A DNA stretch of 32,143 nucleotides from a bacterium HR16 (GTDB taxonomy: Bacteria; Armatimonadota; HRBIN16). Within the stretch, counting starts at the first letter, position 1; the number at the start of each line of letters is the position of its first letter. The notes beneath the pieces were generated by a model, which was given only the letters and a program-made list of their open reading frames with translations, was not told the origin of the DNA and made no database searches. The DNA is taken from NCBI GenBank assembly GCA_002898895.1, contig BEHS01000008.1, positions 1-32,143 of the forward strand, given 5' to 3'. The position numbers and the translations under genes are program-made. Below, in pieces: positions 1 through 8,936 of this stretch.

Positions 1-344
1 CCATTGTCCCAACGGAAGGCATGGTAGTTGCCCAGCCCAGTGCTTGCCATCCAGCCGACCACAACTGAACCATCGGCAGATACTCCAAAGGCGATACCAT
101 GTGTGCCCGGAGTGCCCAAGTCAATAATGCCCGTACGCTGTGTCCAGATGAAGGGGCGCTGATAACCGCTCGCCCCCTCTGCGCTGCCAACGACCACAGA
201 ACCGTCCGCAGACACGGCGCGTGCAATACTCCACGACCCGCCGGGCAGTGTGCCCAGCCACGTAAGCGATTGCGCCAAAGAGGGAATCGCAGAGATACAT
301 AGCCACATTGCAGCCCCTGCGATGACGAGACCGGAGCGGACCAT
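1..344 (-). CDS. HAF-repeat exported protein (N-terminal part, cut by window edge)
   Basis: The reading frame starts at ATG 344 and stays open to the left edge, so only about 114 N-terminal residues are present. It opens with a typical Sec signal peptide (MVRSGL..., hydrophobic core, cleavage likely after SLAQS). Two copies of a beta-rich repeat follow, with the pattern LGTLPGG...A.AVSADGSVVVG...FIWT and then DLGTPG...A.GVSADGSVVVG. This is the HAF/probable extracellular repeat family, in which about 40-residue units end in SADGSVVVG and A(F)RW; such proteins are exported and mostly of unknown function. A GGAAGGGATGA ribosome-binding stretch lies upstream of the ATG. The overlapping 81-residue frame starting at 366 has no such features and is not the gene. 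The C-terminus, and so any anchor such as PEP-CTERM, is outside the window. Confidence 0.75.
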   Translation of the reverse strand, partial: MVRSGLVIAGAAMWLCISAIPSLAQSLTWLGTLPGGSWSIARAVSADGSVVVGSAEGASGYQRPFIWTQRTGIIDLGTPGTHGIAFGVSADGSVVVGWMASTGLGNYHAFRWDN

Positions 345-515
345 GTTTACTCATCCCTTCCAGCAAGAAAATGCTACTCGTAGTCTATCACAATCTTGTA
401 AGGAGCGTCAACTGCGAAGCCTGTTTGTTCTCTGTTCACCTGCCAAGACAGAATCTTCTGGATGGTCACGCTTCATCGTAACCGAAACCACCGCAACGGT
501 TCGGCGGCAGCCTCG

Positions 516-580
516 CCCTCCAGAGGGTCAACAGCCAGCGCAGACAGGCTTCGTTTGTGAGGAAACGACTTCAGCCGTGA
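516..580. repeat. Dispersed intergenic repeat, family A, copy 1
   Basis: This segment matches 10693-10760. Both begin with a small GC-rich hairpin (CCCTCCAGAGGG here), then read AACAGCCAGCGCAG, then GGCTTCGT with TGTGA, and end in CTTCAGCCG. The two copies lie in unrelated intergenic regions and differ by scattered substitutions and small indels, which points to a dispersed non-coding element. It fills most of the gap between the HAF-repeat gene and the end of the DUF6785 gene. The remainder of the gap (345-515) shows nothing I can name. Confidence 0.6.
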
Positions 581-589
581 ACGAAGAGG

Positions 590-2557
590 CTAATGGAATA
601 TCTGTAACGTGGGCACACCCCACACGACGCCAATCAACGACCACAACGCGCCCATCGTGTAATCCCCCAGCACCAGCCCGAGAAAGAAAGGCAGTGTGCG
701 CCGGTACATGCGCAGTCCACCGTAGCGCAGCACGAAGAACTTCACCAGCCACGCGATGAAGAACGGTAGCCACAACCACACCAGCCCCGGACCGATGCAA
801 TACCCCAGCGGATGAAACGGAAAACCCACAAAGCGCGTGCGCATGGCGTACAGAAACAATGTGAATAGACTGGCTGCTCCCACCACTCCCCAGCGGTTCA
901 CCTCCGCCTTAAAACCCGAGTTCATCGCCCCCTCCAGCCAGTTGAAACTCTCAACGCCTGTCCACACCGCAAAGCCCCGGCATTTCGCCAGCGCGCCCTC
1001 GCGATACAGCACATGCAAACATGCCCACTGCCCCACCACCGTCGCCAGCGCAATAGAGAGCAGTATAGGCAACACCAGCCTGCGCAACGGGATGCCGTGC
1101 TCCTGCGCCAGCTTGAAGCCCTCCATCTGGCTGGGCATAATGTGGCTGCGGTTTAATCGCCAGAACCAGTGACTGAGCGCAGCCGCCGCCATCGTCGGAG
1201 CGGTCATCAGCGTGGAATCGAACAGGCGAAACAGGCGAATCGGCTCCAGGTCCCACACCGTATGCTGACCACCCGCTTCCGCCCGCACGCGCGTGATGCA
1301 CAGCGCCAGCAGGAAGTACGTACCCACCATCAACAGCACCCACAGCAGGCTCATGCCCGCCAGCCACCAGAAGCCCGTGAAAGCCACCAGCCCTGCGGCT
1401 GCACCCACCAGCGCCACACGGTACGGAAGCGGTTCGTCAGCGTCCAGCGAGCGGTCGCCGCGCCACGCGATGGCGAAAACCTCTTTCAAGTAGCCCCTGC
1501 TGGCGTATAGCAGCAGGATGCCGAAGGTGACCCACGCCCCGATGCCCTGCTCGCTGACGTAGGGAAAATCGGGGATGTTGCTGTAGCCCAGCTGGTACCC
1601 GATTACCATCTGCGCCTTGATGAACAGATAGAAAAACCAGCATGAGAAGGAGACATCCAGCGGCACCAGATACGCCAGCCCGATGGCAAAGGGATAGAAA
1701 GTGCGCACGAACCAGCCCACAGCCGTCCACGGAGGCTGCGTGAACTGAATGGGTACCGCCCGCGTCTGGAAGTACGGCAAGCTGGGAAACCACTCGTGCA
1801 AACCGTTGAGCAGGTCCAGCCCCGCCGCCGCGAGAAAACCCAGCCAGAGAGCGCGCGTGCGTATCATCGCGCCCGGCGCGAACGGCTCGGTAAGCGCGAG
1901 GGGCAAGCGCACGATAGGAAAGGAAAGGCGCGTCTGGTCCATCCACGCACGGCGGAAAATGGTGTTCAGACACAGCATCGTCCAGCCTGCGATAAGGATG
2001 AACAGGCTCCAGAACGCCAGCGGAGCCGCCCACATCTTCAACACTTCCAGACGATACAGTGTGCTGTTGCCCTGAAAGAAGCCCTCCAGCAGTTCCTTGT
2101 CCCACACGAGTAACCAGCGAGGCAGATGGGGAAACAGGGTGTCCTCCCAGCGATTGGACGGAGCGGCGAACCACCTCGCCCACCCCATGAGGGAGATGAG
2201 GTTGATTATAAAGTCATGTGTGGCGATAGTGCACGACATCACCAGCATTAGATAAACGACCACCAGTTCCGCCGGATTCAACACCCAGCGCGGAGCCACA
2301 CGGCGCAGTAGTGCGTTAAGCAATACCAGCGCGAACAGGTAGAAAACAGGTGTGACAAACAACGGATTAAGCGTGAGGATGGCATACCAGCGCAGTTCCG
2401 CCACAATCACCCAGTACACGTTCAGCGGGATGAGCAGAACACCCAGCAGGATCGCGCGAAGCGAAACGCCTACCGATGGCTTCTGAGGTGCGTGTCCGTC
2501 GGTAGAGTCGGTCAACGGATGTGCAATTGCATACTCCTCGCTCTGCAAAGGCCCCAC
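590..2557 (-). CDS. DUF6785/DUF6784 family polytopic membrane protein
   Basis: This 655-residue, very hydrophobic protein has roughly 12-14 predicted membrane spans and a short hydrophilic N-terminus. It looks like the DUF6785 family with its C-terminal DUF6784 part: the tail FFLGLVLGDYTMGALWSLIG and the tryptophan-rich loops around WARWFAAPSNRWED are typical. Members are common in Armatimonadota, Planctomycetes and Lentisphaerae and have no assigned substrate; a transporter role is possible but unproven. I keep the GTG start at 2557 because a GGAGG lies 11 bases upstream. No ATG occurs in frame before the first membrane span. The gene stands alone on its strand: the neighbour upstream is divergent, and the next minus-strand gene downstream lies beyond the repeat at 516-580. 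I see no convincing promoter. Confidence 0.75.
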   Translation of the reverse strand: MGPLQSEEYAIAHPLTDSTDGHAPQKPSVGVSLRAILLGVLLIPLNVYWVIVAELRWYAILTLNPLFVTPVFYLFALVLLNALLRRVAPRWVLNPAELVVVYLMLVMSCTIATHDFIINLISLMGWARWFAAPSNRWEDTLFPHLPRWLLVWDKELLEGFFQGNSTLYRLEVLKMWAAPLAFWSLFILIAGWTMLCLNTIFRRAWMDQTRLSFPIVRLPLALTEPFAPGAMIRTRALWLGFLAAAGLDLLNGLHEWFPSLPYFQTRAVPIQFTQPPWTAVGWFVRTFYPFAIGLAYLVPLDVSFSCWFFYLFIKAQMVIGYQLGYSNIPDFPYVSEQGIGAWVTFGILLLYASRGYLKEVFAIAWRGDRSLDADEPLPYRVALVGAAAGLVAFTGFWWLAGMSLLWVLLMVGTYFLLALCITRVRAEAGGQHTVWDLEPIRLFRLFDSTLMTAPTMAAAALSHWFWRLNRSHIMPSQMEGFKLAQEHGIPLRRLVLPILLSIALATVVGQWACLHVLYREGALAKCRGFAVWTGVESFNWLEGAMNSGFKAEVNRWGVVGAASLFTLFLYAMRTRFVGFPFHPLGYCIGPGLVWLWLPFFIAWLVKFFVLRYGGLRMYRRTLPFFLGLVLGDYTMGALWSLIGVVWGVPTLQIFH

Positions 2558-2624
2558 AGCTATCCCCGCCTCCGGCGCACAGATTCGCTATGCGGGTACG
2601 TCTTGCCTTTCGCGACCTCATCGC

Positions 2625-2653
2625 TTGACCTGATGCACCGCAGCGAGTACAAT
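2625..2653 (+). promoter_or_regulatory. Sigma70-type promoter of the PhyH-like gene
   Basis: A -35 box TTGACC at 2625-2630 and a -10 box TACAAT at 2648-2653 are separated by exactly 17 bases; each box matches the consensus at 5 of 6 positions. The expected start of transcription is near 2660, about 60 bases before the ATG of the dioxygenase-like gene. Confidence 0.7.
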
Positions 2654-2722
2654 TAGTCAAGCTAGAGGACAGTACCAGAAACGATACTTTGCGGACCACC
2701 GATTATCACAGGAGGAAACGCC

Positions 2723-3574
2723 ATGCCTTCTCTGCTACCGACGGAAGCCGACGTGCAGTTCTATCGCGAAAACGGTTACTGGATTGCGCCGAAAATCCTC
2801 TCCGACGAGGAGCTGGAACTGCTCCGTGAGCACCATGCAAAGGTCATCGCGGGCGAGTACAGCACACAACGCCCTCCGTGGAGCCGGAACATTGAACCCG
2901 GTCAACCTCTGAGCCACATCGTGAAGATCGACAACAGCTACTGGGCGGAGTCGGTGATCGCGAGGGTGGTGTTGCATCCGCTTATCGGCGAGATGGCAGC
3001 ACGGCTGGCGGGAGCAAAAGGCATTCGCCTGTGGCATGACCAGCTGCTCTACAAACCGCCGGACACCGGCGCGCGCGGCAATGTGGGCTGGCATCAGGAC
3101 TACCAGTACTGGCAATGCACTGACCCACCCGAGCTGCTGACCGCATGGCTGGCTCTGGACGATGTGACCGAAGAGAACGGCTGTATGCAGGTAGTGCCGG
3201 GTAGCCATAAATGGGGGCTTCTGCCGGAAGGCAACTTCTTCGAGCAGGATCTGGAAACTCTGCAGAGGCGCATCGAGCAGGTATCCGGTCGCCCATGGCG
3301 TACCGTCAAGTGCGAGTTGCCCGCAGGCGCGCTCAGTTTCCATCACTGCCTGACTATTCACGGTAGCGGACCGAACCTCGTCCAGCGTCCTCGTCGTTCG
3401 TGGGCGATTCACCTCATGCCCGACGGCACACGCTATCGTGCAAATACCCCCAGCGACCGCCACATGAACGTGTTCCTGCTGGGCGGTAAAGACGGCGACC
3501 CGTTCGCTGGTCCGTACTTCCCTTTGCTATACCGCGAGGGTGAGCAAGCGAACGCATGGCAGACGATAGAGTAG
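2723..3574 (+). CDS. Phytanoyl-CoA dioxygenase (PhyH) family protein
   Basis: The product has 283 residues, normal for this family of Fe(II)/2-oxoglutarate-dependent oxygenases with a double-stranded beta-helix fold. The facial triad is visible: H124 and D126 in GWHQDYQYW, and H213 in LTIHGSGPN. Arginines in the RPRRSWAIHLMP segment would bind the 2-oxoglutarate carboxylate. PGSH in VVPGSHKWG is also a family signature. The ATG is preceded by AGGAGGAAACGCC, and a promoter lies at 2625-2653. The gene is monocistronic: the next plus-strand gene begins 99 bases on with its own -10 element. Substrate cannot be read from sequence, because bacterial members hydroxylate many small molecules. No biosynthetic partner is adjacent. 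Confidence 0.88.
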   Translation: MPSLLPTEADVQFYRENGYWIAPKILSDEELELLREHHAKVIAGEYSTQRPPWSRNIEPGQPLSHIVKIDNSYWAESVIARVVLHPLIGEMAARLAGAKGIRLWHDQLLYKPPDTGARGNVGWHQDYQYWQCTDPPELLTAWLALDDVTEENGCMQVVPGSHKWGLLPEGNFFEQDLETLQRRIEQVSGRPWRTVKCELPAGALSFHHCLTIHGSGPNLVQRPRRSWAIHLMPDGTRYRANTPSDRHMNVFLLGGKDGDPFAGPYFPLLYREGEQANAWQTIE

Positions 3575-3584
3575 CATTGCCATG

Positions 3585-3618
3585 GCGGAGCAGTGCCCTT
3601 CGTCTGACGCTGCTCCGC
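3585..3618 (+). terminator. Possible hairpin terminator after the PhyH-like gene
   Basis: GCGGAGCAG (3585-3593) pairs perfectly with CTGCTCCGC (3610-3618) across a 16-base loop, 10 bases after the stop codon. No T-tract follows, so it may only stabilise the 3' end of the transcript. Confidence 0.35.
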
Positions 3619-3644
3619 TGCCTGCCTCCCGCGAACCCGCTCGA

Positions 3645-3653
3645 TGGTATAAT
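3645..3653 (+). promoter_or_regulatory. Extended -10 promoter element
   Basis: TGGTATAAT fits the extended -10 pattern TGnTATAAT perfectly. It lies 21 bases before the ATG of the small antitoxin-like gene. No good -35 box is seen 17 bases upstream, as is common for extended -10 promoters. The leader would be only about 14 bases long. Confidence 0.55.
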
Positions 3654-3673
3654 CCTGAGTGAGGTGAGAGGCG

Positions 3674-3919
3674 ATGTCCTTGCATATCGAACTGAACCCG
3701 GAACAGGAAGACGCACTACGCAGCCTGTCCGCCTGGCACCACAAAAGCGTCGAAGAGATTGTCTGTGAGGCGGTGCAGAAGTTTATTAGAGAGTCATCCA
3801 CTTCAGACGATTGGGAAGAGCGAAAGGCGCGTGCCTTGCAGGCGGTGGGACGCTTTCGCTCGGGGAAGCGCAGGGTTTCCGAGCAGCATGACCGCTACCT
3901 TGCGGAGGCATTTGAATAG
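3674..3919 (+). CDS. Small antitoxin-like / ribbon-helix-helix-type protein, no toxin adjacent
   Basis: This 81-residue charged protein begins SLHIELNPEQEDALRSL and continues through KSVEEIVCEAVQKFI. That is a short beta strand followed by two helices, as in ribbon-helix-helix DNA-binding antitoxins. The second half is an amphipathic tail ending EQHDRYLAEAFE, resembling the toxin-binding tails of type II antitoxins such as VapB or RelB relatives. ATG 3674 follows a GAGGTGAGAGG stretch. No toxin gene follows: the stop codon is only 5 bases before the hairpin at 3925-3949, and the next gene is on the opposite strand. It is therefore an orphan antitoxin or a free-standing regulator. Family assignment is by general pattern only. 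Confidence 0.6.
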   Translation: MSLHIELNPEQEDALRSLSAWHHKSVEEIVCEAVQKFIRESSTSDDWEERKARALQAVGRFRSGKRRVSEQHDRYLAEAFE

Positions 3920-3924
3920 AAAAG

Positions 3925-3949
3925 CCCCCTCTTCTTATGGAAGAGGGGG
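3925..3949. terminator. Strong hairpin between convergent genes (likely bidirectional terminator)
   Basis: CCCCCTCTTC (3925-3934) and GAAGAGGGGG (3940-3949) form a perfect 10-bp stem with a 5-base loop. Read on the minus strand the stem is followed by GCTTTTCTATTC, a weak T-tract, so it best serves the RND operon ending at 3973. It lies between the convergent stops at 3919 and 3973 and may act in both directions. Confidence 0.7.
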
Positions 3950-3972
3950 TAGAGGGCTAAGGAGTGGCTGAT

Positions 3973-6900
3973 TCAGTCGACGACCTCTGGTTCGCGCACA
4001 GGTACTCGCTCCTTCGGGTACACGCCCCGTCGGAACACCGTACGCGCGAACCAGTTGCCCATGTCATCGAACACCGTATACACACAGGGGATAACCACCA
4101 GTGTCAGCAGGGTAGACAGGATTAACCCACCGATGACCGCAATACCCAGCGGCGCGCGGAACTCCGAACCACGTCCAATCGCCAGAGCGGTTGGCAACAT
4201 GCCGAACACCATCGCGAAGGTGGTCATCAGGATCGGGCGCAATCGGGTGGGCCCGGCTTCCAGCAACGCCTGCAAACGCGGCAAGCCGCGGCTGCGCAGG
4301 GTGTTGGTATAGTCCACCAGCAGGATGGCGTTCTTGGTGACCAGCCCCATCAGCATGATGATACCGATCATCGACACGATGTTCAGCGAGTTGCCGGTGA
4401 TAATCAACCCCAGCAACGCGCCGATCATCGCCTGCGGCAGGCTCAGCATGATGGTCAACGGCATCAACAGCGATTCAAACAGCGCCGCCATCAGCATGTA
4501 CACCAGCACAATCGCCAGCATCAACGCCTGCCCCAGGTAACCGCCTTCCTCCTGCTGGAACTGAATCTCTCCAGCCCATCTCAGCTGCACGCCAGGCGGA
4601 GGCAAGTTCGCTTTCGCCAGCGCCTCGTTAATCACCAGCTGCATGTTGCCCGGCGCGTAGCCCGGCTTCAGGAACGCGGTGAAGGTGACCAGCCTCTGAC
4701 GGTTCTTGCGGTCTATCTTGGTTGGTCCGGTGGTCATCTCCACCACAGCCACATCGGACAGACGCACGGGACGCCCGTTGAAGTATCCGATAACCAGATT
4801 GCGTACCGTGTTCACGTCCTCCCGTTGCGCCTTCGTCAACTGCACGCGGATGTTGTATTCCTTACCCGCCTCGCGAAACTTGGTGTCGGTATTGCCCTCG
4901 ATATAGGTGCGCAGAGCAGAGGCAACCTGTGCTACCGTCATGCCCACAGACGCCGCCTTATCGGGGTCTACACGCACCTGCAGCTCGGGCTTGCCCAGCT
5001 TCCACGAGATGTCGGGGTCTACGATGCCTTCAATCGGCGACACCACTGCCATCACGCGCTCGGCGGTGCGCACCAGCAGTTCGGTGTCCTGTCCGGTCAG
5101 CTCAATCTGAATAGGTGCACCACCGCCGCCGCGAAAGCCCGACACCGCGTTGATTCTAATCTTCGCGCCGGGGATGGTTCCTATCTTCTGGCGTATCTCT
5201 TCGGCAATCTCGGAGCTGGGACGGGTGCGCAGATAGGGATGCTTGACCCAGGGCAGCCACCCGGTCAACCTGTCCCCCAGAGCCTGCTTCTCCGCGCAGG
5301 TAATTTGCACTTCGCCGTATTGCGCCCCGCGCCCGCCGGTGCCAAACACGCCTGCAGTGGTGTTGCCTACGCTGGTGAACATGTGCTCTACGTCACGGCG
5401 AATGGAGGGGGTGTTGTATATTACCTCCTCGATACGTGCCAGCACACGGTCGGTCGATGCCAGCGAGGTGCCAGCAGGCATTTCTACCGTGATTTGAATC
5501 AATCCCTGGTCCTGGTCCGGCGCGAAGCGGAAAGGTAATAGCGGTCTTCCCACTGCACTGCCCAGCAAGCCTGAGAGGAAGAACGCCCCTGCCATGATGA
5601 ATGTACCCCATCCGGCGACGAACAGCGGTCTGCGGTTACTGCGCCAAATCAGCGCGAGCAGCCAGAACAGAAAGCCGAACACCGCTGTAAAGCCTGCAAC
5701 GAACGCCGACGGCATCACAAAATGCCTGCCCACCAGCGAGCCGGCGATAATCAGCAGAATGCTCAACAGCAACCCGTTGCCGATGCCGATAACCAGCCAG
5801 CGGCGGCGCAACGCCCGCTCCAGAACGCGCCGATATATCCGGTCCAGTGCGTGATAGAAGCGGTCAAACGCTGCGAACAGACCACGCTTCGCCTCTACCT
5901 GCTCGCCAGTGCGGAACCAGCGCGACGCCAGCATCGGCGTGAGCGTAAACGAAACGAGCAGGGAGAAGAGGGTGGCTGTCGCTACCGTGATGCCGAACGA
6001 GCGGAAAAACTGCCCCACGATTCCGCCCATAAAAGCGATGGGCACGAACACCACCACATCTACCAGCGTGATGGTAATCGCCGCCAGACCGATTTCCGAA
6101 CGTCCGTTCAGCGCGGCTTCTGCAGGCTCCTCCCCACCGGTCAGGTGGCGGAAGATGTTCTCCAGCACCACAATAGAATCGTCCACCAGAATACCTACCG
6201 CCAGTGACAGCGCAAGCATGGTCATGGTGTTTAGCGTGAACCCGAAGCCGTACATCACCAGGAAGGTGCTGACGATGGATGTCGGTATCGCCAGCGAGAC
6301 GATAAAGGTACCACGCAAATTGTGCAGAAAGAGGTACACCACGAACACCGCCAGAAATACCGCCAGGAATAGCGCGACCCGCAGGTCGGTCAGGCTCTCC
6401 AGAACGAATTTGGACTGATCCTGCGTGAGCACGAACTCGATATCTCGTGGCAGCTCCTTCTTCAGTTGCTCTACCTCGCGCTTGACGCCCTCGCAGACCT
6501 CCACCGTATTTGCATCGGCGGCTTTGGTGATGATGATGGCAACCGTATTGCGGGTGTTCACCCGTGCCCCTTCGGTGCGTTCTGCGATGTCATCCTTGAC
6601 AGTGGCCACGTCGGAAAGACGTATCACGTTGGGCGTGCCCATCGGGTTCATGCGGTTTGTGACCGGAATACGCACGTTGCGAATCTGGTCGAGGTTCTCG
6701 AACTCGCCCACTACACGGACGGCATATTCGTGACGCGCCTCCTCGATGCGTCCGCTGGGCACGTTCAGGTTCGCTGCCTGCAGTGCTTGCACTACCTGCA
6801 TGATGTTTAACCCGTAGGCATCGAGGCGCGCCTGGTCTACCTCCACCCGAACCTCGCGCACGTCGCCTCCCACCACCGAAACCGAAGCCACGCCCTGCAC

Positions 6901-7398
6901 GCGAGCCAATCGGTTGCTGACGATTTCCTCCGCGATATAGCGCAACTGCTTGCTGGGGCGGTCACTGGACATACCGTAGTAAAGCACCGGGAAGGCGTTG
7001 ATGTCTATCTTGGAGATAGAAGGCGACAGCGCCTCACGCGGCAGGGAGGCGCGAATGGCATCTACCTTCTCACGCACATCGGCGGCTGCCTGGCTGGAGT
7101 CGATACCCAGATTGAACTCGATGGCAACCAGCGAGATACCTTCCTGCGAAACCGATGTGACGTTTTTGACGCCGTTAATGCCGTTGACCGCGTCTTCAAT
7201 CCGTTTCGAGATGAGCGTCTCCACCTCGCGCGGACCCGCACCCGGGTAGACCGTTGTGACGATCACATACGGGAAGTCCACGCTTGGGTTCAGCTCCACG
7301 CGCATTTTGCCGGCAGCCGTCCAGCCCAGCACCGCCAGCGCAGAGAACACCATCAGGATGAAAACGGGGCGCCGTATTGCAATACTGGTAAGCCACAT
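3973..7398 (-). CDS. RND-family multidrug efflux pump (AcrB/HAE1-like) with extra membrane segments
   Basis: This is the inner-membrane proton-driven pump of a tripartite efflux system. I choose ATG 7398 (1141 residues, MWLTSIAIRRPVF) because GGGAG precedes it, 25 bases after the adaptor stop, and because all RND pumps begin at this point; a longer frame to 7473 would overlap the adaptor gene. Family signatures include the TM4 acid pair D406-D407 in VGILVDDSIVVLENI, matching the proton-relay aspartates of AcrB. Others are the porter repeats, FSLLVSFTLTPMLASR, and GLVTKNAILLVDYTN in the second half. Odd: between RRRWLVIG (about 527) and APDQDQG (about 627) there are about 100 residues with three hydrophobic segments, where AcrB has one TM helix and about 30 residues. 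Substrates are unknown. Confidence 0.93.
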   Translation of the reverse strand: MWLTSIAIRRPVFILMVFSALAVLGWTAAGKMRVELNPSVDFPYVIVTTVYPGAGPREVETLISKRIEDAVNGINGVKNVTSVSQEGISLVAIEFNLGIDSSQAAADVREKVDAIRASLPREALSPSISKIDINAFPVLYYGMSSDRPSKQLRYIAEEIVSNRLARVQGVASVSVVGGDVREVRVEVDQARLDAYGLNIMQVVQALQAANLNVPSGRIEEARHEYAVRVVGEFENLDQIRNVRIPVTNRMNPMGTPNVIRLSDVATVKDDIAERTEGARVNTRNTVAIIITKAADANTVEVCEGVKREVEQLKKELPRDIEFVLTQDQSKFVLESLTDLRVALFLAVFLAVFVVYLFLHNLRGTFIVSLAIPTSIVSTFLVMYGFGFTLNTMTMLALSLAVGILVDDSIVVLENIFRHLTGGEEPAEAALNGRSEIGLAAITITLVDVVVFVPIAFMGGIVGQFFRSFGITVATATLFSLLVSFTLTPMLASRWFRTGEQVEAKRGLFAAFDRFYHALDRIYRRVLERALRRRWLVIGIGNGLLLSILLIIAGSLVGRHFVMPSAFVAGFTAVFGFLFWLLALIWRSNRRPLFVAGWGTFIMAGAFFLSGLLGSAVGRPLLPFRFAPDQDQGLIQITVEMPAGTSLASTDRVLARIEEVIYNTPSIRRDVEHMFTSVGNTTAGVFGTGGRGAQYGEVQITCAEKQALGDRLTGWLPWVKHPYLRTRPSSEIAEEIRQKIGTIPGAKIRINAVSGFRGGGGAPIQIELTGQDTELLVRTAERVMAVVSPIEGIVDPDISWKLGKPELQVRVDPDKAASVGMTVAQVASALRTYIEGNTDTKFREAGKEYNIRVQLTKAQREDVNTVRNLVIGYFNGRPVRLSDVAVVEMTTGPTKIDRKNRQRLVTFTAFLKPGYAPGNMQLVINEALAKANLPPPGVQLRWAGEIQFQQEEGGYLGQALMLAIVLVYMLMAALFESLLMPLTIMLSLPQAMIGALLGLIITGNSLNIVSMIGIIMLMGLVTKNAILLVDYTNTLRSRGLPRLQALLEAGPTRLRPILMTTFAMVFGMLPTALAIGRGSEFRAPLGIAVIGGLILSTLLTLVVIPCVYTVFDDMGNWFARTVFRRGVYPKERVPVREPEVVD

Positions 7399-7423
7399 AC
7401 TCCCTCTCTCCCCTCCGCCTGAA

Positions 7424-8890
7424 CTAGGAACCGCCTGCGGTTGACGCTTCCGCGGTCTGCAACTGTTCCACACGCACTTTGTCGCCGTCGCGCAGGTTCT
7501 CCTGTCCCTGCACCACTACCTGCGCGCCCACCGGGATACCCCGCACCTCGGCGTTCATGCCGTTGATGTAGCCTGTCTGCACTGTCACCCGCCGGGCAAC
7601 GCCCTCTTTGACGACAAACACCACCTGCTTGCCGTCTTGTATGAGTATGGCGTCTTTCGGGATGAGCACGACGTTGCGATGTACATCCACCAGTATCTCG
7701 CCGCGCGCGAACATCTCCGGCTTTAGCGCACCACCCTCATTGCGCATATCCACACGCACCACGAAGTCGCGCGAGCCCTCCGAGCCAACAGGATAGAGCC
7801 GGCTCACCGTACCACGAAACTGTCTGCCCGGATAGGCGTCCACCGTCACGGTCACCGGCTGTCCCACGCGAACATAGCGCACCTCTGTCTCGGAGACACG
7901 CGCCTCGAAGAAGATGGCATTCAGGTTCACAATACGCAGTAGCGGCGTACCTGCCCCCGCCATCTGCCCGGGCTGTGCTGCACGCATGGCAACTGTGCCG
8001 TTGATGGGCGAGCGGATGAACGCACTTTCATACTGCTGACGTGCGTAGAACAGACCCGCCTCCGCCTGCGCCACCAGCGCCTTCGCCGCGTTGACCTCAT
8101 CCTGACGCACACGCAACTGCAGGTCTCCTGTGCGCGCCAGGCGAACCGCTTCCTCCGCTTGCTTGACCAGCGCACGCTGCGCGTCGATCTCCTCCTGGCG
8201 TGGGCCCTCCTGTACCAGGCTCAGCTGCTCCTGCGCGGTTCGATATTGCGCCAGTGCGATGTCATAGGCGGTTTGGGCGGCATCCAGCTGCTGTTTGGAC
8301 ACCGCATCTTGCTGATAGAGACGGCGCACTCGCTCCAGGTTCGCCTGCGCGTTCTCCAGATTCGCCTTTGCGGAAGCTACCTGTTGCTCCACCTGTTGCC
8401 GCTCCTGACGGCGCGCCCCTGCCTCCAGTGCCCGCAGACGAGCCCTCGCCGCTTCCAGCGCAGCTTCCGCCTGACGCAGGCTGGTCTCGTTCTGGGTCGG
8501 CTGCAACTCCAGAGCAGTTTGCGCCTGCTTGAGCCGCGCGCGAGCCGACCTCAGCGTCGCCTCTGCCTGACGCAGCTGCGCTTCGAGGTCGTTGGTCTCC
8601 AGCTGTACCACCACCTGCCCTGCCCGCACGGCGTCCCCCTCGCGCACAAAAACCTTCGCAATCTTGCCCGGCACCTTGGCGGAGAGCATCACGTCGTCCA
8701 GTGTCTGCAGGGAGCCTGTCACCGAGACGGTAAACGGGATGTCGCCGCTACGCGCGCTCACCACTGCTACGGCGGTTGCCGGTGCAGCGGCTTGCTGTGT
8801 AGGGGAAACCGGTGCACGTCGCGCACACCCACCAAGCAGACCTGCTAACCCCAGCAGGGCGAAACCTGCGATAAGTGCCTTCCGGTACAC
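7424..8890 (-). CDS. RND efflux periplasmic adaptor (HlyD/MFP family), lipoprotein
   Basis: This is the adaptor that bridges the pump and the TolC-like channel. I choose GTG 8890 (488 residues): AGGAGG lies 9 bases before it and the protein then begins directly with a lipoprotein signal peptide ending LLGGC. A frame reaching 9001 would run into the upstream gene. In order it shows a lipoyl/barrel-sandwich half motif (VPGKIAKVFVREGDAVRAGQ), a very long glutamine/alanine/arginine-rich alpha-helical hairpin with heptad-like repeats (about residues 105-290), the second lipoyl half (RSPINGTVAMRAAQPGQ), a beta-barrel and a membrane-proximal domain. The hairpin is longer than in AcrA, suggesting a tall periplasmic tunnel. 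The next gene, the pump, starts 25 bases downstream. Confidence 0.92.
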   Translation of the reverse strand: MYRKALIAGFALLGLAGLLGGCARRAPVSPTQQAAAPATAVAVVSARSGDIPFTVSVTGSLQTLDDVMLSAKVPGKIAKVFVREGDAVRAGQVVVQLETNDLEAQLRQAEATLRSARARLKQAQTALELQPTQNETSLRQAEAALEAARARLRALEAGARRQERQQVEQQVASAKANLENAQANLERVRRLYQQDAVSKQQLDAAQTAYDIALAQYRTAQEQLSLVQEGPRQEEIDAQRALVKQAEEAVRLARTGDLQLRVRQDEVNAAKALVAQAEAGLFYARQQYESAFIRSPINGTVAMRAAQPGQMAGAGTPLLRIVNLNAIFFEARVSETEVRYVRVGQPVTVTVDAYPGRQFRGTVSRLYPVGSEGSRDFVVRVDMRNEGGALKPEMFARGEILVDVHRNVVLIPKDAILIQDGKQVVFVVKEGVARRVTVQTGYINGMNAEVRGIPVGAQVVVQGQENLRDGDKVRVEQLQTAEASTAGGS

Positions 8891-8936
8891 TGCAATGCCC
8901 CTCCTTTGTGAAATCGCCTTTATTATCTCTCCCTTA

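Noticed and set aside
250-759. A 169-residue plus-strand frame
   Set aside because: It spans the antisense of the HAF-repeat gene, the family A repeat and the end of the DUF6785 gene, and has no domain.
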